Below are positions 49,191 through 57,954 of a stretch of DNA of 64,000 nt, one piece after another (position 1 is the stretch's first letter; the number at the start of each line of letters is the position of its first letter). The notes beneath the pieces are model-generated. The model was given only the letters and a program-made list of their open reading frames with translations. It was not told the origin of the DNA and did no database searches. This DNA is from CAVYUC01 sp963783085 (GTDB taxonomy: Bacteria; Bacteroidota; Bacteroidia; Bacteroidales; Prolixibacteraceae): contig CAWAMJ010000003.1 in the NCBI GenBank assembly GCA_963783085.1, positions 1 through 64,000 of the forward strand, in the 5' to 3' direction. The position numbers and the translations under genes are program-made.

Positions 49191-49246
49191 CTGATCGCTG
49201 ATCGCTGATCACTGATCACCGATCACTGATCACTGATTACTGATTA
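49191..49246. repeat. Eight tandem heptamers (CTGATCA consensus)
   Basis: Eight contiguous 7-bp units: CTGATCG twice, CTGATCA twice, CCGATCA, CTGATCA, then CTGATTA twice, preceded by a partial CTGCGA. Six of the eight contain GATC. It lies between the convergent DUF1080 and fumC genes, ending 13 bp before the fumC stop. Confidence 0.9.
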
Positions 49247-49259
49247 TTTCGACATCCTG

Positions 49260-50651
49260 CTACTCCCCCGTCATTTTTTTCGGATCCACCCATTTGTCGA
49301 AATCTTCTTCGCTAACGTAACCGAGCGCCAGAGCGGCGTCTTTCAATGTGGTACCTTCCTTGTGCGCTTTTTTGGCAATTTCGGCGGCTTTATTATAACC
49401 GATATGCGTATTAAGGGCGGTTACCAGCATCAGTGAATTTTTCAGGTGTTGTTCAATTACCGGTTTATTGGGTTCAATGCCGGCCACACAATTATCGCAG
49501 AAACTCATGCAGGCATCTCCCAGCAAACGGGCGCTTTGCAATACGTTGTATGCAATCAGCGGTTTAAACACATTCAGCTCGAATTGTCCGTTACTGCCGC
49601 CAACTCCAACAGCTACATCGTTGCCCATTACCTGCGCGGCAACCATTGTCAGCGCTTCGGCCTGTGTCGGGTTCACTTTCCCGGGCATTATACTGGAACC
49701 CGGTTCATTTGCCGGAAGCTGAATTTCGCCAATTCCGCAACGCGGGCCGCTGCCCAGCATCCGGATATCGTTCCCGATTTTCATCAGGCTTACCGCCAGC
49801 CTCCGGAACGCGCTGCTTAGTTCCACCATTGCGTCGTGTGCAGCCAGCGCTTCAAATTTATTGGGCGCTGTAACAAACGGCAGTTTCGTAAGCTTTGCTA
49901 TTTTCTCCGCCACCGCTTCGGCATAACCTTCCGGTGTGTTTAAACCAGTGCCAACAGCGGTTCCGCCAAGAGCCAGTTCAGCCACTTTTTCAAGCGCATT
50001 GTAAATAGCGCGCTCCCCATTGTATAACTGCTGCACGTACCCGCTGAATTCCTGTCCAAGCGTCAGCGGTGTGGCATCCATAAAATGGGTGCGACCGGTT
50101 TTTACAATGTCTTTGAATTCTTCGGATTTTTCAGCCAGCGCATCACGGAGTTTCTTAACACCTGTCAGTGTGCATTCCAGCGTGAGTTTATAGGCAGCAA
50201 TGTGCATGGCCGTTGGGAACGTGTCGTTGCTGCTCTGGCTTTTATTTACATCATCATTCGGGTGAATTACTTTTTTTTCGTCGGTAAGTTTGCCGCCGTT
50301 CAATACATGCGCCCGGTTGGCAATTACTTCATTCACATTCATGTTGCTCTGCGTTCCGCTGCCGGTTTGCCAGATAACCAGCGGAAACTGGTCGTCGAGT
50401 TGCCCGTTGAGGATTTCGTCGCACACTTCGGCAATTAGTTTTGCTTTTTCATTTGACAGTACACTCAAGTCCTGGTTGGTAAATGCAGCTGCCTTTTTCA
50501 GGTAAGCAAACGCATAAATGATTTCCTTTGGCATACTGGCTTCGGGCCCAATCCTGAAATTGCTTCGGCTCCGTTCGGTTTGTGCCCCCCAATATTTTTC
50601 TGCCTGGACTCGTACTTCTCCCAGTGTATCTTTTTCAATCCTGTAATCCAT
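49260..50651 (-). CDS. fumC: Class II fumarate hydratase
   Basis: 463 aa from ATG 50651 (MDYRIEKDTLGEVRVQAEKY). The frame is open for 37 more codons upstream, but that part is not FumC-like. The signature GSSIMPGKVNPTQAEA (about 320-335) and motifs TGSGTQSNMNVNEV, SSNDTFPTAMHIA and GRTHFMDATPLTLGQEF identify the fumarase/aspartase superfamily; GSSIMPGKVNP with AEAL favours fumarase C. It interconverts fumarate and malate in the TCA cycle. Monocistronic. Confidence 0.96.
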   Translation of the reverse strand: MDYRIEKDTLGEVRVQAEKYWGAQTERSRSNFRIGPEASMPKEIIYAFAYLKKAAAFTNQDLSVLSNEKAKLIAEVCDEILNGQLDDQFPLVIWQTGSGTQSNMNVNEVIANRAHVLNGGKLTDEKKVIHPNDDVNKSQSSNDTFPTAMHIAAYKLTLECTLTGVKKLRDALAEKSEEFKDIVKTGRTHFMDATPLTLGQEFSGYVQQLYNGERAIYNALEKVAELALGGTAVGTGLNTPEGYAEAVAEKIAKLTKLPFVTAPNKFEALAAHDAMVELSSAFRRLAVSLMKIGNDIRMLGSGPRCGIGEIQLPANEPGSSIMPGKVNPTQAEALTMVAAQVMGNDVAVGVGGSNGQFELNVFKPLIAYNVLQSARLLGDACMSFCDNCVAGIEPNKPVIEQHLKNSLMLVTALNTHIGYNKAAEIAKKAHKEGTTLKDAALALGYVSEEDFDKWVDPKKMTGE

Positions 50652-50789
50652 AATCTTGTTTTTGAATTTCTTAATCCTTTTTTCGAATCCTGTCAAATTT
50701 ACAAGGAATACGGGAGGATTCAAAAGAGAAACAGAACCATTCACGGTATGACTTTGAATCACATCGTAAATTAAAATTAGTTGATGTTA

Positions 50790-52949
50790 TTATTTCATTT
50801 CGGAAATCTCAAATACATTACTGCTCAATCCCCGGGAACTTCGGATGTTTAATCCCACTTTCATCAGGTAATCGCCGGAAAATTCCTGTTCCGGCTGCCG
50901 GAATCCCCTGCGGCTGCCGGGCATCACATTTATTTCTTTTACCTGGTATGTTTTGGCGGGGTCGAGGCCCTGCAGTTTCACCGGATTGGTTAAATTCTCG
51001 CGATATGCATCCAGCGTATAGCAAAACAACACTGCTTTTTCCTTTGAATCATTTACATACATTAACGCTGCGCGGCTTTCTTCATACGGCGAAACCAGAC
51101 GGTACAAATCACCCAACCAGATGATGTCGTTTAACCGTTCGTAATCTTTCAGCGCCTGCTGGCTAAAGGTCAGTTCATCGCCGGTCATCTCTTCAACGCG
51201 AATGTCGTAACCCATTTTTCCCATCATGGCCACATCGGTTTTAAATTTCAGCGATTGATCGCCCATGGAAGTAATGTGATTATCGATGGTATTGGCTGGG
51301 AAAAAATATGAATATCCCCATTGAATGTAAATCCGGTTAACCGGATCCGTGTTATCGCTGGCCCAGAATTCGGTAAAATATTTCAGCGCGCCGTAATCGG
51401 TTCGTCCGCCGCCGCCCGAGCATAACATGATGGGCAGGTCGGGATATTTTTTGCGTAAATCTTCCATTACTTTGTAAAATCCTTTTACATAATCGATATA
51501 AAGATGCGACTGGTTTTCACCAAGGTACTGCGAATATTCGTTGGTCATTTCGCGGTTGCAGTCCCATTTAATAAAAGCAATTCCAGGAAATTCAGTGAGC
51601 ATGTTGTCTACTGTTTTAAATACAAACTGCTGCACTTCAGGATTGGCCATATCAAGCACCAACTGGTTTCGGGAATAATGTTCCGGACGGTTTGGAAGTT
51701 TCAAAATCCAATCGGGATGATTTTCGTACAATTCACTTTTGGGGTTCACCATTTCGGGTTCAATCCAAATGCCGAATTTAACTCCTTTTTCTTCTGCTTT
51801 TTCCACCAGGAAACCGATTCCGTGCGGCAGTTTTTCTTTGTTTGCCTGCCAGTCGCCCAGTCCGGCGCGGTCGTTGTTGCGCGGATATTTATTGCCAAAC
51901 CAGCCATCATCGAGCAAAAATAAATCCACTCCCAGTTTTTTAGCGCCGTCGAATAATTCCACCAAACGGTCTTCATCGAAATCGAAATAGGTAGCTTCCC
52001 AATTGTTTAACAGGGTCATGCGGTTGCCTTCGCCATTTAAAACCCGGTATTTTTGCGCCCATTCATGCAGGTTTCTACTTGCTTGTCCTTTTCCGTTTTT
52101 GGAAAGCGTGAAAATGAATTCCGGAGTTTTAAAAATTTCCCCGGGTTTTAAATGGTATTCCGAAGCATACGGATTCATTCCGGTTATTGTGCTGAGCTCA
52201 TTCAACTGGTTCAATTCAAAAACAAACTGAAAGTTTCCGGTCCAGGCCAGCGTTCCGGCCATTACATCCCCTTCTGTTTCAGTGGATGGTTTATTCAGCG
52301 AAATAAAAAACATGGGCGCTTCAAATTTGTCGGCACGTGTTCCCAGTTTGGTATCTATAATTTTTATGCCGCTGGTGAGCTGGCTTTCCTGTAAAATCAT
52401 CTCCTTCGCCCAATCGCCGTGAAATTGGGTGAGCCAGTAATCGCGCGCGTTGAAATGCAGCATCGACGAGGCAAAGTTGGTCATCAGCACCGGCTTTTTC
52501 TCGTTGTGGCTGATTTCCGTCCAGGCTTCCATTACATTTTCGTTATAAAAAGTTTTGAAAAAAAGTTTTACCTGCACCGGATACTGTTCGTCTTTCAGGT
52601 AAACTATTGTTGTTTTTACATTTTCACCTTCCGATGTTTGTTCGGTTTTATCGAATTTCAACGACAAGGAAGGATTGCCGTCGTTGTGCACCATCCGAAT
52701 TGCCGGTTCATTCAGGTTGTCCATCCCGGCCGGAACATACGCTTCATTGCGGCTGAATATTTTGCTGTATTCCTCCGGCTGCGTCAGTTTTTCACCGAAA
52801 TAAACCTGTACCAGTTTGTTCTGATCATCGGTTTTATATACCAGCGCGGTATTTTGCGTTTCAATAATTATGGAATTTTCCTGCGCAAATGCATATAAAC
52901 TGCTGAAAATAATAAACAGCAAACTGCAAACGATTTTAGTTGATTTCAT
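50790..52949 (-). CDS. GH36 alpha-galactosidase, exported
   Basis: 719 aa from ATG 52949 (MKSTKIVCSLLFIIFSSLYAFAQ, a clear signal peptide); 58 in-frame codons upstream are not needed. An N-terminal beta-supersandwich is followed by the barrel with VDLFLLDDGWFGNKYPRN, FGIWIEPEMVNP and the nucleophile Asp in AFIKWDCNRE. CSGGGGRTDYGALKYF and FWASDNTDP then supply the acid/base Asp, all GH36 hallmarks. It removes alpha-1,6-galactose, for example from galactomannan or raffinose-type sugars. This fits the mannan-disaccharide operon 5 kb downstream. The 320 bp upstream of it hold only imperfect GC-rich inverted segments. Confidence 0.92.
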   Translation of the reverse strand: MKSTKIVCSLLFIIFSSLYAFAQENSIIIETQNTALVYKTDDQNKLVQVYFGEKLTQPEEYSKIFSRNEAYVPAGMDNLNEPAIRMVHNDGNPSLSLKFDKTEQTSEGENVKTTIVYLKDEQYPVQVKLFFKTFYNENVMEAWTEISHNEKKPVLMTNFASSMLHFNARDYWLTQFHGDWAKEMILQESQLTSGIKIIDTKLGTRADKFEAPMFFISLNKPSTETEGDVMAGTLAWTGNFQFVFELNQLNELSTITGMNPYASEYHLKPGEIFKTPEFIFTLSKNGKGQASRNLHEWAQKYRVLNGEGNRMTLLNNWEATYFDFDEDRLVELFDGAKKLGVDLFLLDDGWFGNKYPRNNDRAGLGDWQANKEKLPHGIGFLVEKAEEKGVKFGIWIEPEMVNPKSELYENHPDWILKLPNRPEHYSRNQLVLDMANPEVQQFVFKTVDNMLTEFPGIAFIKWDCNREMTNEYSQYLGENQSHLYIDYVKGFYKVMEDLRKKYPDLPIMLCSGGGGRTDYGALKYFTEFWASDNTDPVNRIYIQWGYSYFFPANTIDNHITSMGDQSLKFKTDVAMMGKMGYDIRVEEMTGDELTFSQQALKDYERLNDIIWLGDLYRLVSPYEESRAALMYVNDSKEKAVLFCYTLDAYRENLTNPVKLQGLDPAKTYQVKEINVMPGSRRGFRQPEQEFSGDYLMKVGLNIRSSRGLSSNVFEISEMK

Positions 52950-53269
52950 TGTTTCTGATTTTTTTGATGAATATCTGCATGCATACCTAACAAGTAGATT
53001 TCCCGACTCCTGCCAGGCGTAGGCTGTGATTTCGCTAATTTTCGCCGAAATTTTAATAATCAGCGCTCGTCTGCGATATCTGCGGGAGGTTTTATACATT
53101 GAGGTAAACAAACGGACAATCATTTTATTTTTTATTTCGAATTAAAAGCGATGTCTAGAATTTTTTAAGACATTAATTTCTCAGGATAAAGATTGCAATT
53201 ATTGCCCAATTTTTGGTAGATTTTAACCACCAAAATTTTATAAAAACCTGCTTTAAAAAAAACCGAATT

Positions 53270-53638
53270 ATGGGAACATTACTGACCAAAACCATTATGA
53301 CGGGAGTTTTAACAATCCTGATAATTATCAGTGGAATCGCATTGAGAAAATCAGGCGAACCTTACCAACCATTAATTTTTACGCTGCATAAAATTACTGT
53401 GGCTGCTGTTGCCGTATTTGTAGTTTTAATTTATGTCAGCCATTTTAAACTGCTGTCATTTTCAGGTTTTGGATTCCTTCTGTTTGTATTGTCTGACTTA
53501 CTTTTTGCAGCAGCATTTGTTACCGGGGCACTGCTCGCTTTCGAAAAAACAACTTCATTCAAATTAAAAATCGTACACCGGATTTTATCGTGGTTAACTA
53601 TTTTATTTGTTCCGGCGATTTGGCTGTATTGCCATTGA
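53270..53638 (+). CDS. Small membrane protein, four helices
   Basis: 122 aa from ATG 53270 (MGTLLTKTIMTGVLTILIII); the frame is open for 19 codons upstream, but those look random. Four predicted transmembrane segments; KSGEPYQPLIFTLHKITVAAVAVFVVL and KIVHRILSWLTILFVPAIWLYCH carry conserved His residues. It is a DUF-type inner-membrane protein of unknown role. It converges with the toxin gene, leaving a 30-bp gap. Confidence 0.6.
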   Translation: MGTLLTKTIMTGVLTILIIISGIALRKSGEPYQPLIFTLHKITVAAVAVFVVLIYVSHFKLLSFSGFGFLLFVLSDLLFAAAFVTGALLAFEKTTSFKLKIVHRILSWLTILFVPAIWLYCH

Positions 53639-53668
53639 AACAACGACAGTGCACTTTTATGTATTTAA

Positions 53669-54064
53669 TTATGGGAACATTTTTTCAAATTTTGTTTTGC
53701 TGATAAAGGTAAAGTCAACGATTTTTTGTGTCAGTAAAAGCTTATCGCCGGTAACCACATAATTTGAGCGGGTTTGAATTGCAAGGTCAAAAAGAAAATT
53801 GTCGTTAAAATCGGGAGAATTTTTGTATATCGATTTGGTTTTATGGAAAATGCAGAGTTCACGGTGGAAGTTTACAAGTTCGCCAATTTGTATTTTCAGA
53901 TATTTATTAATTTTTGGTCGGGTAAGGACGTTTTCCAGTTCGGCAATAAGTATATTATTTGTGTAAACATTCAAATTGTTGTTATATATTCTATTAACAA
54001 GGGCAACATGTTGTGCAACCATAAAATAGCTTATCCAGATGTTTGTATCAAGAACGATGTTCAT
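53669..54064 (-). CDS. PIN-domain toxin (putative ribonuclease)
   Basis: 131 aa. The PIN fold opens with MNIVLDTNIWISYFMV (first catalytic Asp), has an acidic residue in IAELENVLTRPKI, and SPDFNDNFLFDLAIQTRSNYVVTGDKLLL (remaining Asp residues). Members of this COG1569-type family are predicted Mg-dependent endoribonucleases in toxin-antitoxin pairs. The gene overlaps the upstream antitoxin gene by 17 bp, which supports translational coupling. Confidence 0.85.
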   Translation of the reverse strand: MNIVLDTNIWISYFMVAQHVALVNRIYNNNLNVYTNNILIAELENVLTRPKINKYLKIQIGELVNFHRELCIFHKTKSIYKNSPDFNDNFLFDLAIQTRSNYVVTGDKLLLTQKIVDFTFISKTKFEKMFP

Positions 54065-54272
54065 TTGGGCTGCGAACTTTTTTTACTTCATTAACAATTT
54101 CGGCCATAGTTAGGCTGTTTTTTGTGACGCCAGCCGCTATTTTTTGGGCTTTTTCAACCATGACTTTTTGTTCGAGTCGCCTTAAAAGTTCGTTTTGTTC
54201 TTGTGCAGAAAGTTGATTAACAATACGGGTTATTCGCGCTACCCTCTGCTGTTTATTACTTACCTCTTCCAT
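54048..54272 (-). CDS. Antitoxin partner of PIN toxin
   Basis: 74 aa, helical and charged (LSAQEQNELLRRLEQKVMVE), with KKVRSPNEHRS at its end. Its position immediately upstream and overlapping the PIN gene, its small size and its order (antitoxin first) identify it as the antitoxin. It is expected to bind and neutralise the toxin and perhaps repress the operon. No specific DNA-binding motif is evident. Confidence 0.7.
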   Translation of the reverse strand: MEEVSNKQQRVARITRIVNQLSAQEQNELLRRLEQKVMVEKAQKIAAGVTKNSLTMAEIVNEVKKVRSPNEHRS

Positions 54273-54520
54273 TTTTTAGCGTTTGTACAAATATAAATTA
54301 ATTTCTTTTTCAATGTAAATTAATAAAGTCTTCTACATGTCTTTTCGGCGGATTTTTTGGTATGCGTTATTTTCTCATTTTTTGGATTAAAACTCAAATC
54401 CAGGAAAATTCATTTTCCGTCCGTTCCCAAAAATTAACGGTTCGTGCATCTGCAATTACTGCCGGTCATCATTTGTTTTCACACAATGATATTCCGTTGG
54501 ATATTTGAAATCAAAAAGCC

Positions 54521-56647
54521 ATGAAAACAATTTTATTCCTCCTGTTTCAATCCCTTATAATTTTCAGCCAGGCACAGGTTCAACTTTCTGGAAATGTTTT
54601 TACTCCGAAAGGCGAATCATTAAGCGGAGTAAATGTATTTATCCAAGGAAGTTACGACGGCAGCACCACCGACAGCCTTGGCTTTTTCAGTTTCAAAACA
54701 GAGGAAACCGGACCACAAACTTTAATTGCAAGTTATGTGGGTTACGAAACGCAGGCGATGGAACTTAACCTGGAATCTGATATTTCTGGTTTGAAAATTA
54801 TATTGAAGCAAGCCACCAGCGAACTGGATGAAGTGGTGATAAATGCCGGGGCCTTTGAAGCCAGCGACAAAAAGAAATCGGTGATCCTGAAACCGCTGGA
54901 TGTGGCCCTGACTGCCGGAGCAAACGGCGATATTTTTGGCGCGTTCGGAACATTGCCAGGCTCGCACCGGGTGGGCGAAGAAGGACGGCTTTTTGTCCGT
55001 GGCGGCGAAAGTTACGAAACCAAAACATTTATGGATGGCATGTTAATCAATTCGCCCTATTTCTCGAAAATGCCCGATTTACCCACCCGGGGACGCTATT
55101 CTCCGCTGCTTTTTAATGGTGCAGTTTTCAGCACCGGCGGTTATTCGGCAGAATACGGACAGGCGCTTTCGTCGATTGTGGCGCTGAATACGGTTGCACT
55201 GGAACCGGCAGACAAATCGAGCATTTCAGTAATGTCGGTAGGTTTCCAGGGTTCCCATTCCGAACGGTGGGAAAATACCTCGCTGGCAATCACCGGCGAA
55301 TACCTGCACACGGGATTGTCCAACCGCATTTTTCAGCAAAATATCCAGTGGTTAAAAGAACCTGTAATTACAGGCTCAACTTTAATGTTCAGGCACAAAA
55401 CCAGTAAAACGGGAATGATAAAATCATTCGGCAGTTTCAGCCACAATTCAAGCAGCATGCTGTACAATAATTTTCAGGAATCATCTTCTGAAAATGTTGA
55501 TTTGAAAAACAACAACATCTATTTCAATACCACTTACAATGAACAACTAAACCCCAACTGGATGATAAACAGCGGAATCGCCTTCAACACAGATGGTGAA
55601 AATATGTTTTTGGGTGAAAATCAAATCTCTACAACCAGAAAAAGTTCGCAGGCAAAAATTGCCTTCACCAATACCGCAATTAAAAATATAACTACAAAAC
55701 TGGGCGGTGATTTTATGTACTATGATTACAACCAGGAGATCGACATGAACGGCATATTTGCTTTGCCCTTTTCAAACCGGCAGATTTCAGTTTTTGCCGA
55801 ACCGGAAGCTAAAATAACTCCTGCGCTGGCGTTGCGTGCCGGTGTGCGGGCAGAGCGGAGTTCGCTGATTGAAAAAACCAATATTATGCCGCGGTTGTCT
55901 GCAGCCGTGAAAACCGGCAAAAGCAGCCAGCTTTCGGCAGCTTACGGAAAATTTGTACAGAACCCGGAAGAAGATTACCTGAAATTTACAACCGCTCTTG
56001 AGCCGGAAAAATCGACCCACTCCATTTTGACCTGGCAATACAAAAAAGGTACAAAAACGTTGCGCATTGAAGCATACAATAAAAACTATTCCGGTTTGGT
56101 GAAATTTAAAGAAGAATTCTCAACGGAACCTGGGAACTACAGCAACAGCGGCAGTGGTTATTCCCGCGGGCTGGATATTTTCTGGCGTAATCAACAGGAA
56201 TTTGGCAAAAGCGATTACTGGATTTCCTATTCGTGGAACGACTCGAAGCGCAACTACCGCGACTATCCGGTTCAGGCCACTCCACCGTATGTTTCGGAAC
56301 ATAATTTATCGGTAGTGTACAAAAAATTCTTTCCAAAAATCAGTTCATTCATTTCAAGTACTTATTCATTTGCCAGCGGCCGTCCTTATTTCAACCCAAA
56401 CAACCCCGTTTTTATGGAAGATCATACGAAACCATACAACGATGTCAGTTTTGGATTCACGCACATTTTGTACCTTTTCAATACGCAATCCGTAATCCAT
56501 CTTGTTGTAAACAATGTGTTTGGTTTCGAAAATGTTTTTGGATATCATTACAGTGAAATACCGAACAGCAACGGCGGTTTCGAAGCCCAGCCGGTTAAGC
56601 CGGCATCAAAACGGATGGCGGTTATTTTGATTTCATTTCAGTTATAA
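54521..56647 (+). CDS. TonB-dependent outer-membrane receptor
   Basis: 708 aa. A signal peptide (FQSLIIFSQAQ) is followed by a carboxypeptidase-regulatory-like domain (LSGNVFTPKGESLSGVNVFI), a plug region (LFVRGGESYETKTFMDGMLI) and a 22-strand barrel with RGRYSPLLFNGAVFSTGGYSAEYGQ; it ends with RMAVILISFQL. It is smaller than SusC and has no SusD partner next to it, so it may import iron complexes, vitamins or peptides. It is followed 19 bp later by a small exported protein in the same direction, which may form a pair with it. Confidence 0.9.
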   Translation: MKTILFLLFQSLIIFSQAQVQLSGNVFTPKGESLSGVNVFIQGSYDGSTTDSLGFFSFKTEETGPQTLIASYVGYETQAMELNLESDISGLKIILKQATSELDEVVINAGAFEASDKKKSVILKPLDVALTAGANGDIFGAFGTLPGSHRVGEEGRLFVRGGESYETKTFMDGMLINSPYFSKMPDLPTRGRYSPLLFNGAVFSTGGYSAEYGQALSSIVALNTVALEPADKSSISVMSVGFQGSHSERWENTSLAITGEYLHTGLSNRIFQQNIQWLKEPVITGSTLMFRHKTSKTGMIKSFGSFSHNSSSMLYNNFQESSSENVDLKNNNIYFNTTYNEQLNPNWMINSGIAFNTDGENMFLGENQISTTRKSSQAKIAFTNTAIKNITTKLGGDFMYYDYNQEIDMNGIFALPFSNRQISVFAEPEAKITPALALRAGVRAERSSLIEKTNIMPRLSAAVKTGKSSQLSAAYGKFVQNPEEDYLKFTTALEPEKSTHSILTWQYKKGTKTLRIEAYNKNYSGLVKFKEEFSTEPGNYSNSGSGYSRGLDIFWRNQQEFGKSDYWISYSWNDSKRNYRDYPVQATPPYVSEHNLSVVYKKFFPKISSFISSTYSFASGRPYFNPNNPVFMEDHTKPYNDVSFGFTHILYLFNTQSVIHLVVNNVFGFENVFGYHYSEIPNSNGGFEAQPVKPASKRMAVILISFQL

Positions 56648-56665
56648 ACAATAAAAATTAAAACC

Positions 56666-57298
56666 ATGAAAACATTCGCTACAGTAATTATTTCAATTGC
56701 ATTTGTGATTTCTGCCGGCGCCCAAAGCAAATACGAAAAAGCAATGAAGGGTGCCATTGAAAAGCTGAATAATTCTGCAACACTGGTCGATTTTCAGGAT
56801 GCGGCAAATACATTTGAACGAATCGGCAATTCAGAAAAAGAGGAATGGCTGCCGCAATATTATGCTGCCTATTCCTATATCGTGATGAGTTTTACGGTGC
56901 CCGAAGCCGGACAGAAAGATGCTTTTTCCGACAAGGCCCAGCAGTTTCTTGATAATGCATTTCAACTGGCCCCGGAAGAATCGGAACTATTTGCACTGCA
57001 GGCTTTTTTATATCCGGCAAAAATTATGGTTGACCCGATGAACCGCGGAATGATGTACATTGAATCGCTCAACAGCGCCATTGATAAATCCATTGCTTTG
57101 AATCCGGAAAATCCGCGCCCTTACTATCTGCGGGCGGTAACTATAATGAACATGCCCCCGGAATTTGGCGGCGGCGCCGAGGCTGCCAAACCGCTGTTTG
57201 AAAAAGCGAAAGAGAAATTCGATAGTTTTCATCCGGCAACTCCTGTTTCACCGAATTGGGGAAAAGAACAGAACGAGCAGGAAATGAGCAAGTTGTAA
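56666..57298 (+). CDS. Exported TPR-like protein
   Basis: 210 aa with a signal peptide (IISIAFVISAGAQSKY). The helical body resembles TPR solenoids (ANTFERIGNSEKEEWLPQYY, AFQLAPEESELFALQAFLY, LNPENPRPYYLRAVT). It is encoded 19 bp after the TonB-dependent receptor and is probably co-transcribed, so it may assist that receptor in the periplasm or at the outer membrane. No catalytic motif is seen. It converges with the lipocalin gene, the stops being only about 20 bp apart. Confidence 0.7.
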   Translation: MKTFATVIISIAFVISAGAQSKYEKAMKGAIEKLNNSATLVDFQDAANTFERIGNSEKEEWLPQYYAAYSYIVMSFTVPEAGQKDAFSDKAQQFLDNAFQLAPEESELFALQAFLYPAKIMVDPMNRGMMYIESLNSAIDKSIALNPENPRPYYLRAVTIMNMPPEFGGGAEAAKPLFEKAKEKFDSFHPATPVSPNWGKEQNEQEMSKL

Positions 57299-57319
57299 TG
57301 TCACGCCCCAAGCGCCGTT

Positions 57320-57862
57320 TTAACTTTCCGGTTGTTTTACCCAAATTAATTTGCCGGTATCATAACCGCGTGCTTCTGCGAGTTTCAGAATGTTGTTTCG
57401 AACTTCATCGGTTAATTGCGGAGTTCGGCTCAGTATCCAAAGGTACTTCTCGGTTGAACTTCCTATCAACGCCCATTGATAATCCGGATCGAGTTCCATC
57501 ACGTAATAACCGGCGTAAAAAAACAGAAAAAAAGAAACTTTCAGCTTCCCGGGTTCATCAGGATTGGGTTGCTTCGCTTTTCCTTTCGCAACTTTCAGTT
57601 TTCCGTTGAGGGAATTTTTATAGCCTCTGTTAATAACTGAAATTTTTCCATCGGGCCGCATTTGGTATTCAGCAGTAACGCCCACCAAACCGCGTTCAAA
57701 GTTGTGGTCGAACCGGGCAATTTCATACCACAATCCCATGTAGCGATCCAAATCAAGTTCGTTTACCGTTGAATTATCCATTTCGTTTTCAGAAGTTGCA
57801 CAAGTTGATCCCAAAATACCGAAAAAGAACACCAGAAGCATCAGATAGCATAAATATTTCAT
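57320..57862 (-). CDS. blc: Bacterial lipocalin (Blc-type) lipoprotein
   Basis: 180 aa. The lipoprotein signal has Cys in FGILGSTCATS. The lipocalin N-terminal signature is LDLDRYMGLWYEIARFDHNFE, followed by VGVTAEYQMRPDGKISVINRG and a C-terminal YLWILSRTPQL strand. Outer-membrane lipocalins of this type bind lysophospholipids or fatty acids and are linked to envelope stress. Length and motif spacing are normal. Confidence 0.92.
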   Translation of the reverse strand: MKYLCYLMLLVFFFGILGSTCATSENEMDNSTVNELDLDRYMGLWYEIARFDHNFERGLVGVTAEYQMRPDGKISVINRGYKNSLNGKLKVAKGKAKQPNPDEPGKLKVSFFLFFYAGYYVMELDPDYQWALIGSSTEKYLWILSRTPQLTDEVRNNILKLAEARGYDTGKLIWVKQPES

Positions 57863-57954
57863 AAACTATTTTTTATTCAACGTCATTTCCGGAAACCAGT
57901 TTCAGTTTTCGTAAAATAAAATTTCCAACCGAAACAATTACAGCATCAACAGGT

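Noticed and set aside
49191..49246. CRISPR-like repeat array
   Set aside because: Units are 7 bp and contiguous with no spacers, and no cas genes are near.
52950..53123. N-terminal extension of the GH36 protein
   Set aside because: The frame is open, but the signal peptide at Met 52949 marks the true start; the upstream part is basic and random-looking.
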